A stretch of DNA of 5,340 bases from NCBI GenBank assembly GCA_965368175.1, contig CBDULX010000207.1:1-5340 (forward strand), in the 5' to 3' direction. Made by a program: the position numbers and the translations under genes. This stretch comes from CBDULX01 sp965368175. GTDB lineage: Bacteria > Pseudomonadota > Gammaproteobacteria > SZUA-229. A model generated the notes under the pieces. It worked only from the letters and a program-made list of their open reading frames with translations, searched no databases and had not been told where the DNA came from. This document shows positions 5,016 to 5,340 of the stretch, in pieces. Each line of letters opens with the position of its first letter. Within the stretch, counting starts at the first letter, position 1.

Positions 5016-5290
5016 ATGCGCGCTTAAAAAAGTAGTCAGCCTTTTATATTTCACACAGTAGTTCTGAATTTAAGCTAGATAGAATGGCATCGCTTAAGTA
5101 TTTATAAGTTATTGATATTTATGCACTAAATGTTTTCTGTTGTGGAAGACGCTATGTGTTTTTATTCCCTGTCTCAGTTGTATCTCCTTCATCTATATCA
5201 GGATGAGCTAAATTTTATTAATTAACAGCACAATAAATAGATGTGTTTTATATATTGATTCTTCGGGAATACGAGTTTGGTGGACAATTT
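5016..5290. other. AT-rich intergenic region, no recognised gene
   Basis: No open frame of useful length, tRNA or insertion-sequence end is visible on either strand. In Pseudomonas this position holds the regulatory RNA gene rsmZ and then fdxA. Here only four scattered GGA triplets occur (around 5145, 5201, 5266 and 5282), and just one weak 5-bp stem, TCATC/GATGA around 5190-5206, so an RsmZ-like RNA is not supported. Confidence 0.5.
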
Positions 5291-5340
5291 ATGCTTACGG
5301 TAGCAGCAACCGGCAAGAATTCAGTCTACTTTATAGATGT
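5291..5340 (+). CDS. Possible start of an unknown gene (truncated by window end)
   Basis: An ATG with GGTGGA six bases upstream (5279-5284) opens a frame that is unbroken to the window edge: MLTVAATGKNSVYFID. Only 16 codons are visible, and the codon choice and mixed composition look more gene-like than the AT-rich DNA before it. The frame is open back to 5237, with a GTG at 5243, but the Shine-Dalgarno favours 5291. I do not recognise the product. It could also be a chance open frame. Confidence 0.33.
   Translation, partial: MLTVAATGKNSVYFID

Noticed and set aside
5130..5290. RsmZ/CsrB-type small RNA downstream of rpoS
   Set aside because: The few GGA triplets are not in hairpin loops of a repeated pattern and no terminator follows.

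Overview
This window carries the surE-pcm-yqaA-nlpD-rpoS stationary-phase and stress locus of a gammaproteobacterium. The gene order, the family-typical protein sequences and an RpoS closely resembling that of Escherichia coli outside its N-terminus all support this. Base composition is moderate by eye. A YqaA/DedA-type gene sits between pcm and nlpD, and a divergent Smr-domain gene replaces the truD often found before surE. This fits a marine or Oceanospirillales/Pseudomonadales-like lineage better than an enteric one. I cannot name the genus.

Layout. Bases 1-507 (minus strand) hold the first 169 codons of an SmrA-like Smr-domain protein whose 3' end lies outside the window. Bases 508-619 are a divergent promoter region. 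It contains a perfect 7+7 bp inverted repeat that touches the surE start codon. On the plus strand follow surE (620-1372), a 78-bp AT-rich gap, pcm (1451-2125), a YqaA-family VTT/DedA membrane protein (2125-2700), nlpD (2681-3712), a 167-bp structured leader, and rpoS (3880-4965). Pcm and the membrane gene overlap by 1 nt, and the membrane gene and nlpD overlap by 20 nt. A strong, symmetric intrinsic terminator (4985-5015) ends the block. The last 325 bases are AT-rich and mostly without a recognisable gene. A weak candidate start of another gene lies at 5291.

How the genes work together. SurE (nucleotide/polyphosphate phosphatase) and Pcm (isoaspartyl protein repair) are survival functions of non-growing cells. 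NlpD is an outer-membrane lipoprotein that, in studied relatives, activates the amidase AmiC during division. RpoS is the general stress sigma factor. In relatives, rpoS is transcribed both by read-through and from a promoter inside nlpD, and its leader is a post-transcriptional control point.

The region is mostly a conserved core locus, and I see no evidence of an entirely new system. The most interesting signals are regulatory: (1) an rpoS leader in which one CTCCC segment can pair either with an upstream G-run or with the Shine-Dalgarno, like a two-state translational switch; (2) the palindrome at the surE start with no Shine-Dalgarno; (3) an NlpD with two LysM domains exactly 100 residues apart and a LytM domain that keeps only one of the usual active-site residues.
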